A stretch of DNA of 6,430 nt from DATKDP01 sp035546335. GTDB taxonomy: Bacteria; Acidobacteriota; Thermoanaerobaculia; Gp7-AA8. This document shows, one piece after another, positions 1 through 5,020 of the stretch (the first letter of the stretch is position 1; every line of letters begins with the position of its first letter). Location of the stretch: the NCBI GenBank assembly GCA_035546335.1, contig DATKDP010000008.1:1-6430 (forward strand), written 5' to 3'. The position numbers and the translations under genes are program-made. The notes beneath the pieces are model-generated. The model saw only the letters and a program-made list of their open reading frames with translations. It had not been told where the DNA came from and made no database searches.

Positions 1-152
1 TCGACGACGAACAGCTTGCTGTGATCGAAGGGAGGCGGAGTCATGAAGACTCTGCAGCCCTTCTCCAGCACCTGCCACAACTGCGCCTGCATCGCCCAGC
101 CGACGAAGGGATGGTCCAGCTTCTGCGGCAGAACGATCTCGGCGCGATCAAC
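1..152 (-). pseudogene. 5'-truncated cardiolipin synthase / phospholipase D-like fragment, continuing off the left edge
   Basis: Reading leftwards from just behind the pfkB stop, one frame encodes VDRAEIVLPQKLDHPFVGW, then an Ala/Gln/Leu helix, then a TPPPFDHSKLFVV block that reaches the edge. His-x-Lys followed by a hydrophobic run, with an Asp expected at the next (incomplete) codon, is the HxKxxxxD catalytic motif of phospholipase-D enzymes. The preceding IVLP-x-K-x-DHPFV segment resembles the strand and loop before the second HKD motif of bacterial cardiolipin synthases, which condense phosphatidylglycerol at the membrane. An in-frame TGA at 165-167 blocks extension upstream, where the DNA codes for pfkB instead. 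The N-terminal half and first HKD motif are therefore missing. In-frame ATGs exist at 90-92 and 42-44 but neither would give a normal enzyme. It is probably a deletion remnant; an assembly join or a very short divergent gene cannot be excluded. The frame differs from the pfkB frame and overlaps its last codons by a few bases. Confidence 0.6.
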
Positions 153-1086
153 CCTCCGCTGCCTTCATCTCCTCGTACAGTCGCTCGGCGTCCTCGCGCC
201 GGCAGAGCTCCGTGCCGGGAGTCATGACTGCTGCGGTGCCGCTGGCCACACCGAACTGCGCTGCCTCTTCGATCGGGAAGCCGCGCGAGAGCGCGAGGAC
301 CATTCCGGCGACCATACTGTCGCCGGCGCCGACACGGCTCTCGATCTTCACCGTCGGAGCCGCGATCCTCCGGAAGCCTCCGCCATGAACGACCAGAGCG
401 CCGCCCGCACCGAGGGAGATGACGACGACGCTGCACCGTCCGCTGCTGACGAGCGACAGGGCGGCTCCCTCCAGGAAACGGTCGCTGAACGTATCGCCGC
501 CAGCGAATTGGCGGAACTCCCGAATGTTCGGTTTGAGAAGAAAGGTGCCCTTGCCCAGAGCGTGCTGCAATGGCTCCCCCGAGGTGTCGACGATCAGCCG
601 GCTCCCGATCTCGGAGACGATCTCGGAGAGCCGGCCATAGAAGTCGACCGGGGCGCCGGGCGGAAGGCTGCCGCTGGCGACGACGTAGCCGGGTCGCGGC
701 TCGAGGTAGCGGACGGCTTCGAGGACCGCGCCCCATTCGTGCTCTTGCAACTCGGGACCCGGCATGACGAAGCGAAACTGACGCGCTGTCGACTGCTCGA
801 GAACGTTGACGCTCTCGCGCGATTCTTCCGCGACGGGAATCGGCAACTGCTGAACACCCTCCTCGCCGAGAAGCTCGTTGATCTGCGAGCCGATCGCACC
901 GCCGGCGGTGAAGAGTGCGGAGACCTCGCCACCCAGCCGTCGGATCGCACGAGCGACATTGACGCCGCCGCCACCCGGCTCTCGCGACGGCTTGGCGCAG
1001 CGCAGCTTGTGGTCGGGCTCGACGTGCGCGACGGAGGTGTTGACGTCGATGGTCGGATTGAGAGTCACTGTCAGAATATTGCCCAT
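148..1086 (-). CDS. pfkB: 6-phosphofructokinase, Pfk-2 (PfkB) type, ribokinase superfamily
   Basis: This enzyme phosphorylates fructose 6-phosphate with ATP to fructose 1,6-bisphosphate in cytoplasmic glycolysis. The 312-residue product closely tracks E. coli Pfk-2 from memory. It has KLRC at 27-30 with the Lys27 region linked in Pfk-2 to ATP inhibition, EPGGGGVNVARAI (residues 36-48), RFVMPG (105-110), SGSLPPG (138-144), the KPNxxE metal/phosphate motif (185-190), and VGAGDSMV (252-259) whose Asp256 is the expected catalytic base. These residues fit Pfk-2 better than FruK (1-phosphofructokinase) or LacC (tagatose-6-phosphate kinase), though a relaxed sugar-phosphate specificity is possible. 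The frame has an upstream ATG at 1119, but it lies inside the -10 box. ATG 1086 is preceded by AGAGG at 7 nt spacing and matches the family N-terminus, so it is preferred. The gene has its own promoter and is followed directly by a truncated PLD-family fragment. Confidence 0.95.
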   Translation of the reverse strand: MGNILTVTLNPTIDVNTSVAHVEPDHKLRCAKPSREPGGGGVNVARAIRRLGGEVSALFTAGGAIGSQINELLGEEGVQQLPIPVAEESRESVNVLEQSTARQFRFVMPGPELQEHEWGAVLEAVRYLEPRPGYVVASGSLPPGAPVDFYGRLSEIVSEIGSRLIVDTSGEPLQHALGKGTFLLKPNIREFRQFAGGDTFSDRFLEGAALSLVSSGRCSVVVISLGAGGALVVHGGGFRRIAAPTVKIESRVGAGDSMVAGMVLALSRGFPIEEAAQFGVASGTAAVMTPGTELCRREDAERLYEEMKAAEG

Positions 1087-1093
1087 CTCGATT

Positions 1094-1098
1094 CCTCT
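1094..1098 (-). promoter_or_regulatory. Ribosome binding site fixing the pfkB start
   Basis: On the minus strand AGAGG stands 7 nt before the ATG at 1086. The alternative upstream ATG (1119) overlaps the TATGAT hexamer and has no Shine-Dalgarno sequence. This site therefore decides the start. Confidence 0.6.
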
Positions 1099-1103
1099 AT
1101 CGT

Positions 1104-1113
1104 CCCTGCAGGG
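1104..1113. promoter_or_regulatory. 10-bp perfect palindrome at the predicted pfkB transcription start
   Basis: CCCTGCAGGG is a perfect palindrome immediately downstream of the TATGAT hexamer, covering roughly +1 of the predicted pfkB transcript. The position suits an operator, but a 10-bp palindrome alone is weak evidence. The second promoter copy, upstream of the antiporter, lacks it. Confidence 0.25.
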
Positions 1114-1160
1114 AATCATATCCGATGGTCCTTCTCGAGGCGGTGCAACGCAGGCTTTCG
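1113..1160 (-). promoter_or_regulatory. pfkB promoter, copy A of a duplicated promoter segment
   Basis: On the minus strand the segment contains CGTTGCACCG (1141-1150) and, 22 bp after its TTGCAC, the hexamer TATGAT (1115-1120; 5 of 6 matches to TATAAT). The start codon follows 28 nt later, past a Shine-Dalgarno site. The 22-bp distance is too long for TTGCAC to be a normal sigma-70 -35 element, so the conserved box may instead bind an activator or repressor. The whole segment recurs at 2692-2739 upstream of the antiporter gene with about 40 of 48 positions the same, including an identical 13-base stretch GAATCATATCCGA in plus-strand orientation. That conservation in non-coding DNA is the main reason to call it regulatory. 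Confidence 0.55.
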
Positions 1161-1175
1161 ATCACTGATCTGACC

Positions 1176-1221
1176 GAAGCGCCGCTTCCCAGGGCACGTC
1201 GCGGATGGAAAGCGGCGCTTC
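1176..1221 (-). terminator. Stem-loop behind the antiporter gene, possible terminator without a U-tract
   Basis: GAAGCGCCGCTT (1176-1187) and AAGCGGCGCTTC (1210-1221) are perfect 12-bp inverted repeats separated by 22 bp, beginning 20 nt after the antiporter stop codon. The stem is GC-rich and stable. No T-run follows it on the minus strand, so it is not a classical intrinsic terminator. It could protect the mRNA 3' end, act with Rho, or bind a protein. Each arm is itself nearly self-complementary (AAGCG-C-CGCTT), allowing alternative folds. Confidence 0.45.
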
Positions 1222-1241
1222 TCGCGGTGCACTCCGCCTTC

Positions 1242-2684
1242 TCAATCTCCGCCGATCATCGCGCGCACACGATCGACCGAGCGTTTGCTCGTGAAGACCA
1301 TCAGGCGATCGCCCGGCTCGATCCTCGTCGAGCCCACGGGCACCAAGAAGCCCCGATCGCGATTGACCAGGAGAATCAGAGTGTCCTTCGGCAGCCCAAG
1401 CTCGACGACGCGCCGGCGAGCGGCGGGCGAATTCTCGCTCACGGCAACCGTGATCAGGTCGCTCTCTCCCCTGCGCGCCAATTCGCCAGGCATCTGGTCC
1501 TCATCGGTGGTGATGCCGAGAATCTTCGCCACGAATGGAATCGTGGTTCCCTGGAAGAGAACTGAAGTCAGCACGATGAAGAAGACGATGTCGAAGATGA
1601 CACCTGCCCGCGGCACTCCTGCAATCAGTGGAAAGGTCGCGAGGATGATGGGAACGGCACCCCGCAAGCCGACCCAGGAGATGAAGACTTTCTCCCGCAG
1701 CGGCATGCGGAACGGAGCGAGCGTCAGCATGACCGCCATAGGGCGTCCGAAGAGCATCAGAAACATGGCGATCAAAAGGCCGATCCATGCCACGGTGACC
1801 AGACGCGAGGGGAACACGAGGAGTCCGAGGGCGAGGAACATGGTGATCTGCATCAACCACGCGACTCCGTCGTGAAAACGGATCAGGCTTCGCTTGTGAA
1901 TGAACGGCTTTCTTCCCATGATCACGCCCGCGAGGTAAACGGCCAGAAAACCGTTGCCCCCGATCACCGCTGTCAGACCGTAGATCAAAAGGACGAGTGA
2001 GAGCGTCAGCACGGGATAGAGGCCCTCGTACTCGAGCCGAACGCGGTTGATCAGGACGACGCCGAGCCAACCGATCGTGAATCCGCTGACCGCGCCGATG
2101 GTCATCTGCTGAAAGAAGTCGGCCACGATGGAGCCCATGGTCGCCTCCGGGCGGCTGATCAGCAGGATCGCCGACAGGGTCAGGAAGACGGCCATCGGGT
2201 CGTTGCTTCCCGATTCGAGCTCCAGAACACTCTTCACGCGCCGCCCGAGCTGAACGCCGCGCGAGCGGAGGACCGCGAAGACTGCGGCAGCATCCGTCGA
2301 CGAAACGATGGCGCCCAGGAGAAACCCTTCGAGCATCGAAAACCCCAGCACCGCGTGAGTGAACCAGCCAACGAGAATCGCCGTGCCGGCGACGCCGGCG
2401 GTGGCGAGAGCCAGAGCCTGCGGAAACAGCGGCCTGACCTCCTCCCAGTCGGTGTCGAGGCCGCCTGCGAAGAGGATGTAGGCGAGCGCCACGACGCCGA
2501 TCCATTGCGCGAGGACGAAGTCGTCGAAGTGGATGCCGCCCGGGCCCTCCGAGCCGGTGAGCATGCCGATGGCGAGGAAGATCAGCAAGGCGGGCACTCC
2601 GAGACGCCCTGAAGCCTTGCTGGCGAAGATACTCAGCAGAAGCAGCAGGGCGGCCCCGAGAAGAATGAGCTCGAGCGCGAGCAT
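1242..2684 (-). CDS. K+/H+ (Na+/H+) antiporter, CPA1 family, CvrA/NhaP2-like
   Basis: This is an inner-membrane cation/proton exchanger for pH, potassium and volume homeostasis. The 480-residue protein starts with a hydrophobic helix (about 2-20) and a SGRLGVPALLIFLAIGML segment (25-42) typical of the family, followed by about a dozen further membrane segments to about residue 390. Diagnostic motifs are SSTDAAAVF (128-136) and ELESGSNDPMAVFLT (155-169), carrying the TD and ND ion-binding pairs, and WVGLRGAVPI (337-346). Residues 408-478 form a soluble RCK_C (TrkA-C) domain ending in IEPGDRLMVF, a likely ligand-sensing regulator. E. coli CvrA is about 100 residues longer, so an additional C-terminal domain seems absent. 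K+ versus Na+ specificity cannot be read from sequence. The ATG at 2684 fits the family N-terminus but lies only 9 nt behind a TATGAT hexamer, with no convincing ribosome binding site. Confidence 0.93.
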   Translation of the reverse strand: MLALELILLGAALLLLLSIFASKASGRLGVPALLIFLAIGMLTGSEGPGGIHFDDFVLAQWIGVVALAYILFAGGLDTDWEEVRPLFPQALALATAGVAGTAILVGWFTHAVLGFSMLEGFLLGAIVSSTDAAAVFAVLRSRGVQLGRRVKSVLELESGSNDPMAVFLTLSAILLISRPEATMGSIVADFFQQMTIGAVSGFTIGWLGVVLINRVRLEYEGLYPVLTLSLVLLIYGLTAVIGGNGFLAVYLAGVIMGRKPFIHKRSLIRFHDGVAWLMQITMFLALGLLVFPSRLVTVAWIGLLIAMFLMLFGRPMAVMLTLAPFRMPLREKVFISWVGLRGAVPIILATFPLIAGVPRAGVIFDIVFFIVLTSVLFQGTTIPFVAKILGITTDEDQMPGELARRGESDLITVAVSENSPAARRRVVELGLPKDTLILLVNRDRGFLVPVGSTRIEPGDRLMVFTSKRSVDRVRAMIGGD

Positions 2685-2691
2685 CGTGACC

Positions 2692-2739
2692 GAATCATAT
2701 CCGACGGTCGTTTCGGAGTGCGGTGCAACGAGGCGGTCG
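2692..2739 (-). promoter_or_regulatory. Antiporter promoter, copy B of the duplicated promoter segment
   Basis: This segment repeats 1113-1160: GAATCATATCCGA, a one-base change, GGTC, a divergent 10/11-bp stretch, then CGGTGCAACG and an AGGC..TCG tail. On the minus strand the TATGAT hexamer lies at 2694-2699 and the TTGCAC box at 2723-2728, 23 bp apart. TATGAT is only 9 nt before the antiporter ATG, so transcription from it would start within a few bases of the start codon. The segment also reaches into the region upstream of the plus-strand gene at 2790, so one bound regulator could affect both directions. Confidence 0.55.
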
Positions 2740-2743
2740 ACCT

Positions 2744-2768
2744 CGCACGGTGCGCATATAATCGCACC
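2744..2768 (+). promoter_or_regulatory. Promoter of the small membrane protein gene, with inverted repeat around the -10 box
   Basis: A perfect TATAAT at 2757-2762 precedes the gene starting at 2790, giving a predicted leader of about 20 nt. No good -35 hexamer is seen at 16-18 bp spacing. The -10 is flanked by a perfect inverted repeat, GGTGCG (2749-2754) and CGCACC (2763-2768), and an overlapping odd palindrome CGCAC-G-GTGCG spans 2744-2754. A protein bound there would cover the -10. The GGTGC core also occurs in the neighbouring duplicated promoter segment (2722-2726). Promoter likely; operator inferred. Confidence 0.6.
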
Positions 2769-2789
2769 AGCAACAAGGGAGGAACGACC

Positions 2790-3209
2790 ATGGAATCAGC
2801 GCAGAAGAGAACTCTGGGAATTGCGCTCCTCGCCATCGCCATCGCCTTCGTCGCAGGCTACGTCCCCTCGTCTGTGGGAGCGCGGAAGGCAGCGCGGGAG
2901 AACGACCGGCTCGAACTGGAGCTGAGCCTCGCAAGGTTGCACGGGACACTCGGAATGACGAGCTACGAAGCGAATCGAAACAATTTCGCCACCGCCGCCG
3001 AATGGTCGACGCGTTTTTTCGAAGGGTTGAAGAGCATTCAGGAGAATCCGGTTCTCCAGCAGGACCCTGCGCGTCTCGCAGCCGTTCGCCGCATCTCGCT
3101 CCGACGCGACGAGATCACCTCCGAGCTCGCGCGACCCGACCCGGAAGTCCGCACCAGGCTGGCGGAACTGTATGCGGAGTTCGAACAGGTCGCGCCGAGC
3201 GCACGCTAG
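2790..3209 (+). CDS. Small membrane-anchored helical protein, function unknown
   Basis: The 139-residue product is not recognised. A short basic N-terminus (MESAQKR) is followed by a hydrophobic helix at about 8-25 (TLGIALLAIAIAFVAGYVP), either a single membrane anchor or an uncleaved signal; no lipobox Cys is present. The rest (about 31-136) is charged and almost certainly helical, with ENDRLELELSLARLHGTLG (37-55) and LAELYAEFEQV (124-134) suggesting coiled-coil or helical-bundle packing, probably outside the cytoplasm. Start choice is supported by AAGGGAGGA (2775-2783) six nt before the ATG, and by a TATAAT box upstream. The frame is open further upstream to an ATG at 2718, but that would place the promoter inside the gene. 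It diverges from the antiporter and converges with the oxidoreductase gene. It is monocistronic as far as visible. Confidence 0.8.
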   Translation: MESAQKRTLGIALLAIAIAFVAGYVPSSVGARKAARENDRLELELSLARLHGTLGMTSYEANRNNFATAAEWSTRFFEGLKSIQENPVLQQDPARLAAVRRISLRRDEITSELARPDPEVRTRLAELYAEFEQVAPSAR

Positions 3210-3213
3210 GCTC

Positions 3214-3239
3214 GAGGCGAGAGGCGAGAGGCGAGAGGC
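3214..3239. repeat. Heptamer tandem repeat, (GAGGCGA)x3 plus GAGGC
   Basis: Three perfect 7-bp units GAGGCGA and a partial fourth begin 4 bp after the stop codon of the small membrane protein gene. The purine-rich 7-bp unit is of the same style as the longer array at 6201-6341. Confidence 0.85.
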
Positions 3240-3374
3240 ACGTCATCCTGAGCCTTTTCACAGCGCGCGCTGCGGCTGAGAGTAATGACAAACCCGGTCA
3301 TTGGAAGCGGGCGACGGACCCTCTGCCCGACGACCAGAAAACCCGCATGAACACTGGTTTGTCATCGGAAAGGA

Positions 3375-3437
3375 GGGCGTGAGCGAAGGATCTGCGATCG
3401 GCAACTGTCTAAGAATGCAGATCCCTCGCTCACGCCC
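3375..3437. repeat. Near-perfect 21-bp hairpin (REP-like)
   Basis: The arm at 3375-3395 (GGGCGTGAGCGAAGGATCTG plus C) is complementary to 3417-3437 at 20 of 21 positions, with a 21-nt loop. The only mismatch is the A/G at the GCGAAGG step. The site lies in the middle of the intergenic composite. A hairpin of this strength at a convergent gene junction could block transcription from both sides, but neither side has a T-run. Confidence 0.8.
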
Positions 3438-3509
3438 ACCCTACCCGCCTCGCTCAGGCGCAGCGCGTGAAAAGGCTCCTGTCGCATCAGCTTGTCGCCC
3501 GCGATTGGG

Positions 3510-3600
3510 GCCAGGCCGAAGTTGTCCGCTTCGGCGCGCGAGAGGTGAGGCTGTCCGGACGCGTCTGGCCGAAGCGGACAAACTTCGCCCACAGCCTGGC
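3510..3600. terminator. Long stem-loop just behind the oxidoreductase gene, possible transcription stop
   Basis: GAAGTTGTCCGCTTCGGC (3518-3535) pairs with 3568-3586 over 18 bases with a single bulged A, around a loop of about 32 nt. An outer GCCAGG/CCTGGC pair (3510-3515 and 3595-3600) extends it. It begins 6 nt after the oxidoreductase stop codon. The left arm can also fold on itself (CCGAAG..CTTCGG). No T-tract follows, so any termination role is inferred from position and stability only. Confidence 0.4.
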
Positions 3601-3606
3601 TCAGGA

Positions 3607-5016
3607 TCACCCCAGGTTCGCTCCCTGATCGCGCAGCTCGCGCTGCACTTCGCGTACGGGGACCTCGCGCGGCATCGCAGCGGTTCGTGCCGCGATCGCG
3701 GCACAGACGCCGGCAGCCTGACCCGTGGCCATGGAGATGGGCATCACGCGATAGGATGAATGCGCTTCGTGCGTTCCCGAGATGCAGCGCCCTGCGACGA
3801 CGATGCGTTCCACTTCCTGCGGCAGAAGCGATCGCAATGGAATGTCGTACGCTTCGCCCGGCGGAAGACGCTTCAGAACCGTCCCCTTCCCCCTCGGATT
3901 GTGGATGTCGACGGGGTAGGAGCCGCGTGCGATCACGTCGTCGAATCGACGCGCACCGAGAAGATCGTCGGCAGTCAGCCGGTATTCTCCGACGACGCGG
4001 CGAGTCTCGCGCACTCCGACGTTGACTCCGCTCTGAGCGACATAGGCTCGTTCGAATCCAGGCACGCGCCTGCGCAGGAATTCCGCGATCTGCCGCAACT
4101 GTCTCCGGCTCTCCCACTCCGCGTACGACAGATCCCACACGTCGGTTCCTAGCACTCGCGTGACGCGCGTGCTGTTGACGCTGACTTCTCCCTGATGAGG
4201 CGTCCCGAAAAAGAGGATGTCTTCACGCTTGAGATCGAGCTCACCCGTGTCGGTCGCCTTCCGCACGAGATCCCACAGTCCATAGACTCCCCTCCACTGG
4301 TCGGGGTGAGACGCGATGTACTGCGCGAACGAACTGCGATCGAAATCGACGATGCGGAACATCAGGGTCATCGGCTGGACGAGCCCGTCCTCCTCGCGCC
4401 CCACCTCGCAGTTCGCTCCTGCGAGCGAGGCGACATCACCATCTCCGGTGCAATCGACGACGGCGCGGGCGCGGATCACGACCGGACCCGACTTCGTCTC
4501 GAAGACGACATCGCGAGACCCGTCGCGAACCTCCGTTCCGCTGGCGAATGCATGGAAGAGAAACGTGACGCCCGCTTCGTCGAGCAGATCGAGAGCCACG
4601 AGCTTGAACATTTCCGGATCGAAGGGGACGACGTACCCCGTCGCTGCCGAGGGAGCGATCGCACCGCCAGCCCGGATCAGCTTTTCAAGGAGGCGGAGCA
4701 GCACGCCGCCGATCACCGGGTCGCCCGGGCCGTGATCTCCCGGCATCAGGCTGACCGCCGGCGTATCGCCACTCCGCGAGCCCTGTGTGTGAAACGACAT
4801 GAGTGGCATCACGAGCGCCGCAGTCGCATTGCCGCCGAGAAAACCGTAGCGCTCTGCGAGAACGACGCTGGCGCCGGCGTCGGAAGCGCCGACAGCCGCT
4901 CCGAGGCCCGCCGGCCCCCCTCCGACAACGAGGACATCGACCTCGGCAGCGAGCGTGCCATGCCGCTGCGGCAGGATGATCGATCGAGCATCGGGGAGGC
5001 GCTTGAGAGGCGGCAT
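3607..5016 (-). CDS. FAD-dependent oxidoreductase (FAD_oxidored-like family)
   Basis: This is a flavoprotein of unknown substrate, 469 residues. The N-terminus carries a Rossmann dinucleotide-binding fold, VDVLVVGGGPAGLGAAVGAS (26-45) followed by VVLAERYGFLGG (51-62). The continuation NATAALVMPLMSF (63-75) is typical of the FAD_oxidored (PF12831) group. VVDCTGDGDVASLAG (186-200) is the second FAD-contact motif, and VVAGRCISGTHEAHSSYRVM (406-425) with SMATGQAAGVCAA (428-440) is the C-terminal FAD-binding end. There is no signal peptide or membrane helix, so it is presumably cytoplasmic. The ATG at 5016 is preceded by AAGGGAG (5027-5033) 10 nt upstream and lies 4 bp after the stop of the pyruvyltransferase-like gene, implying translational coupling. 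The frame is open to 5142 but that would overlap the upstream gene. The stop codon falls inside an intergenic repeat word (GTGATCCTGAGCC on this strand). Family assignment is firm; substrate unknown. Confidence 0.9.
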   Translation of the reverse strand: MPPLKRLPDARSIILPQRHGTLAAEVDVLVVGGGPAGLGAAVGASDAGASVVLAERYGFLGGNATAALVMPLMSFHTQGSRSGDTPAVSLMPGDHGPGDPVIGGVLLRLLEKLIRAGGAIAPSAATGYVVPFDPEMFKLVALDLLDEAGVTFLFHAFASGTEVRDGSRDVVFETKSGPVVIRARAVVDCTGDGDVASLAGANCEVGREEDGLVQPMTLMFRIVDFDRSSFAQYIASHPDQWRGVYGLWDLVRKATDTGELDLKREDILFFGTPHQGEVSVNSTRVTRVLGTDVWDLSYAEWESRRQLRQIAEFLRRRVPGFERAYVAQSGVNVGVRETRRVVGEYRLTADDLLGARRFDDVIARGSYPVDIHNPRGKGTVLKRLPPGEAYDIPLRSLLPQEVERIVVAGRCISGTHEAHSSYRVMPISMATGQAAGVCAAIAARTAAMPREVPVREVQRELRDQGANLG

Positions 5017-5020
5017 ATTT

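Larger units (their letters stand above)
3242..3610. repeat. Gene-free composite of nested inverted repeats between convergent genes
   Basis: No coding region is supported in 3210-3606. The stretch is bounded by GTCATCCTGAGCC (3242-3254) and GGCTCAGGATCAC (3598-3610), inverted copies with 12 of 13 matches. Inside are further inverted pairs. ATGACAAACC (3285-3294) pairs with GGTTTGTCAT (3356-3365). GAGCCTTTTCAC (3250-3261) pairs with GTGAAAAGGCTC (3467-3478), followed by related GCGCTGCG/CGCAGCGC sequence with a 5-bp insert on one side. A 21-bp hairpin and a second strong hairpin are listed separately. The ATCCTGAGC and GAGCGAAGGATCT words are familiar from dispersed extragenic repeats of several bacterial phyla. 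It could be a REP-like or MITE-like element, or a pile-up of several. No transposase or clear target duplication is seen. Confidence 0.65.

Noticed and set aside
1087..1119. Upstream ATG extending pfkB by 11 residues
   Set aside because: That ATG lies inside the TATGAT promoter hexamer and has no Shine-Dalgarno. ATG 1086 has one and matches the family N-terminus.
1143..1148. TTGCAC as a -35 element paired with TATGAT
   Set aside because: The 22-23 bp spacing in both copies is too long for sigma-70, and TTGCAC matches TTGACA at only three positions. It is kept as an unexplained conserved box.
43..1173. Long plus-strand open frame across the pfkB region
   Set aside because: It is antisense to pfkB, whose motifs are unmistakable. 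Its translation has no recognisable motif and it results from GC-rich codon bias.
3242..3610. Insertion sequence with a transposase
   Set aside because: The element is too short and has no coding frame with transposase features. No clear target-site duplication flanks the inverted ends.
3301..3759. Plus-strand frame through the intergenic repeats
   Set aside because: It runs through hairpin repeats and into the antisense of the oxidoreductase. It has no ribosome binding site of note and no domain.
3362..4138. Minus-strand frame overlapping the oxidoreductase end and the repeats
   Set aside because: It is Arg/Ser-rich shadow sequence, out of frame with the conserved C-terminal FAD motif.
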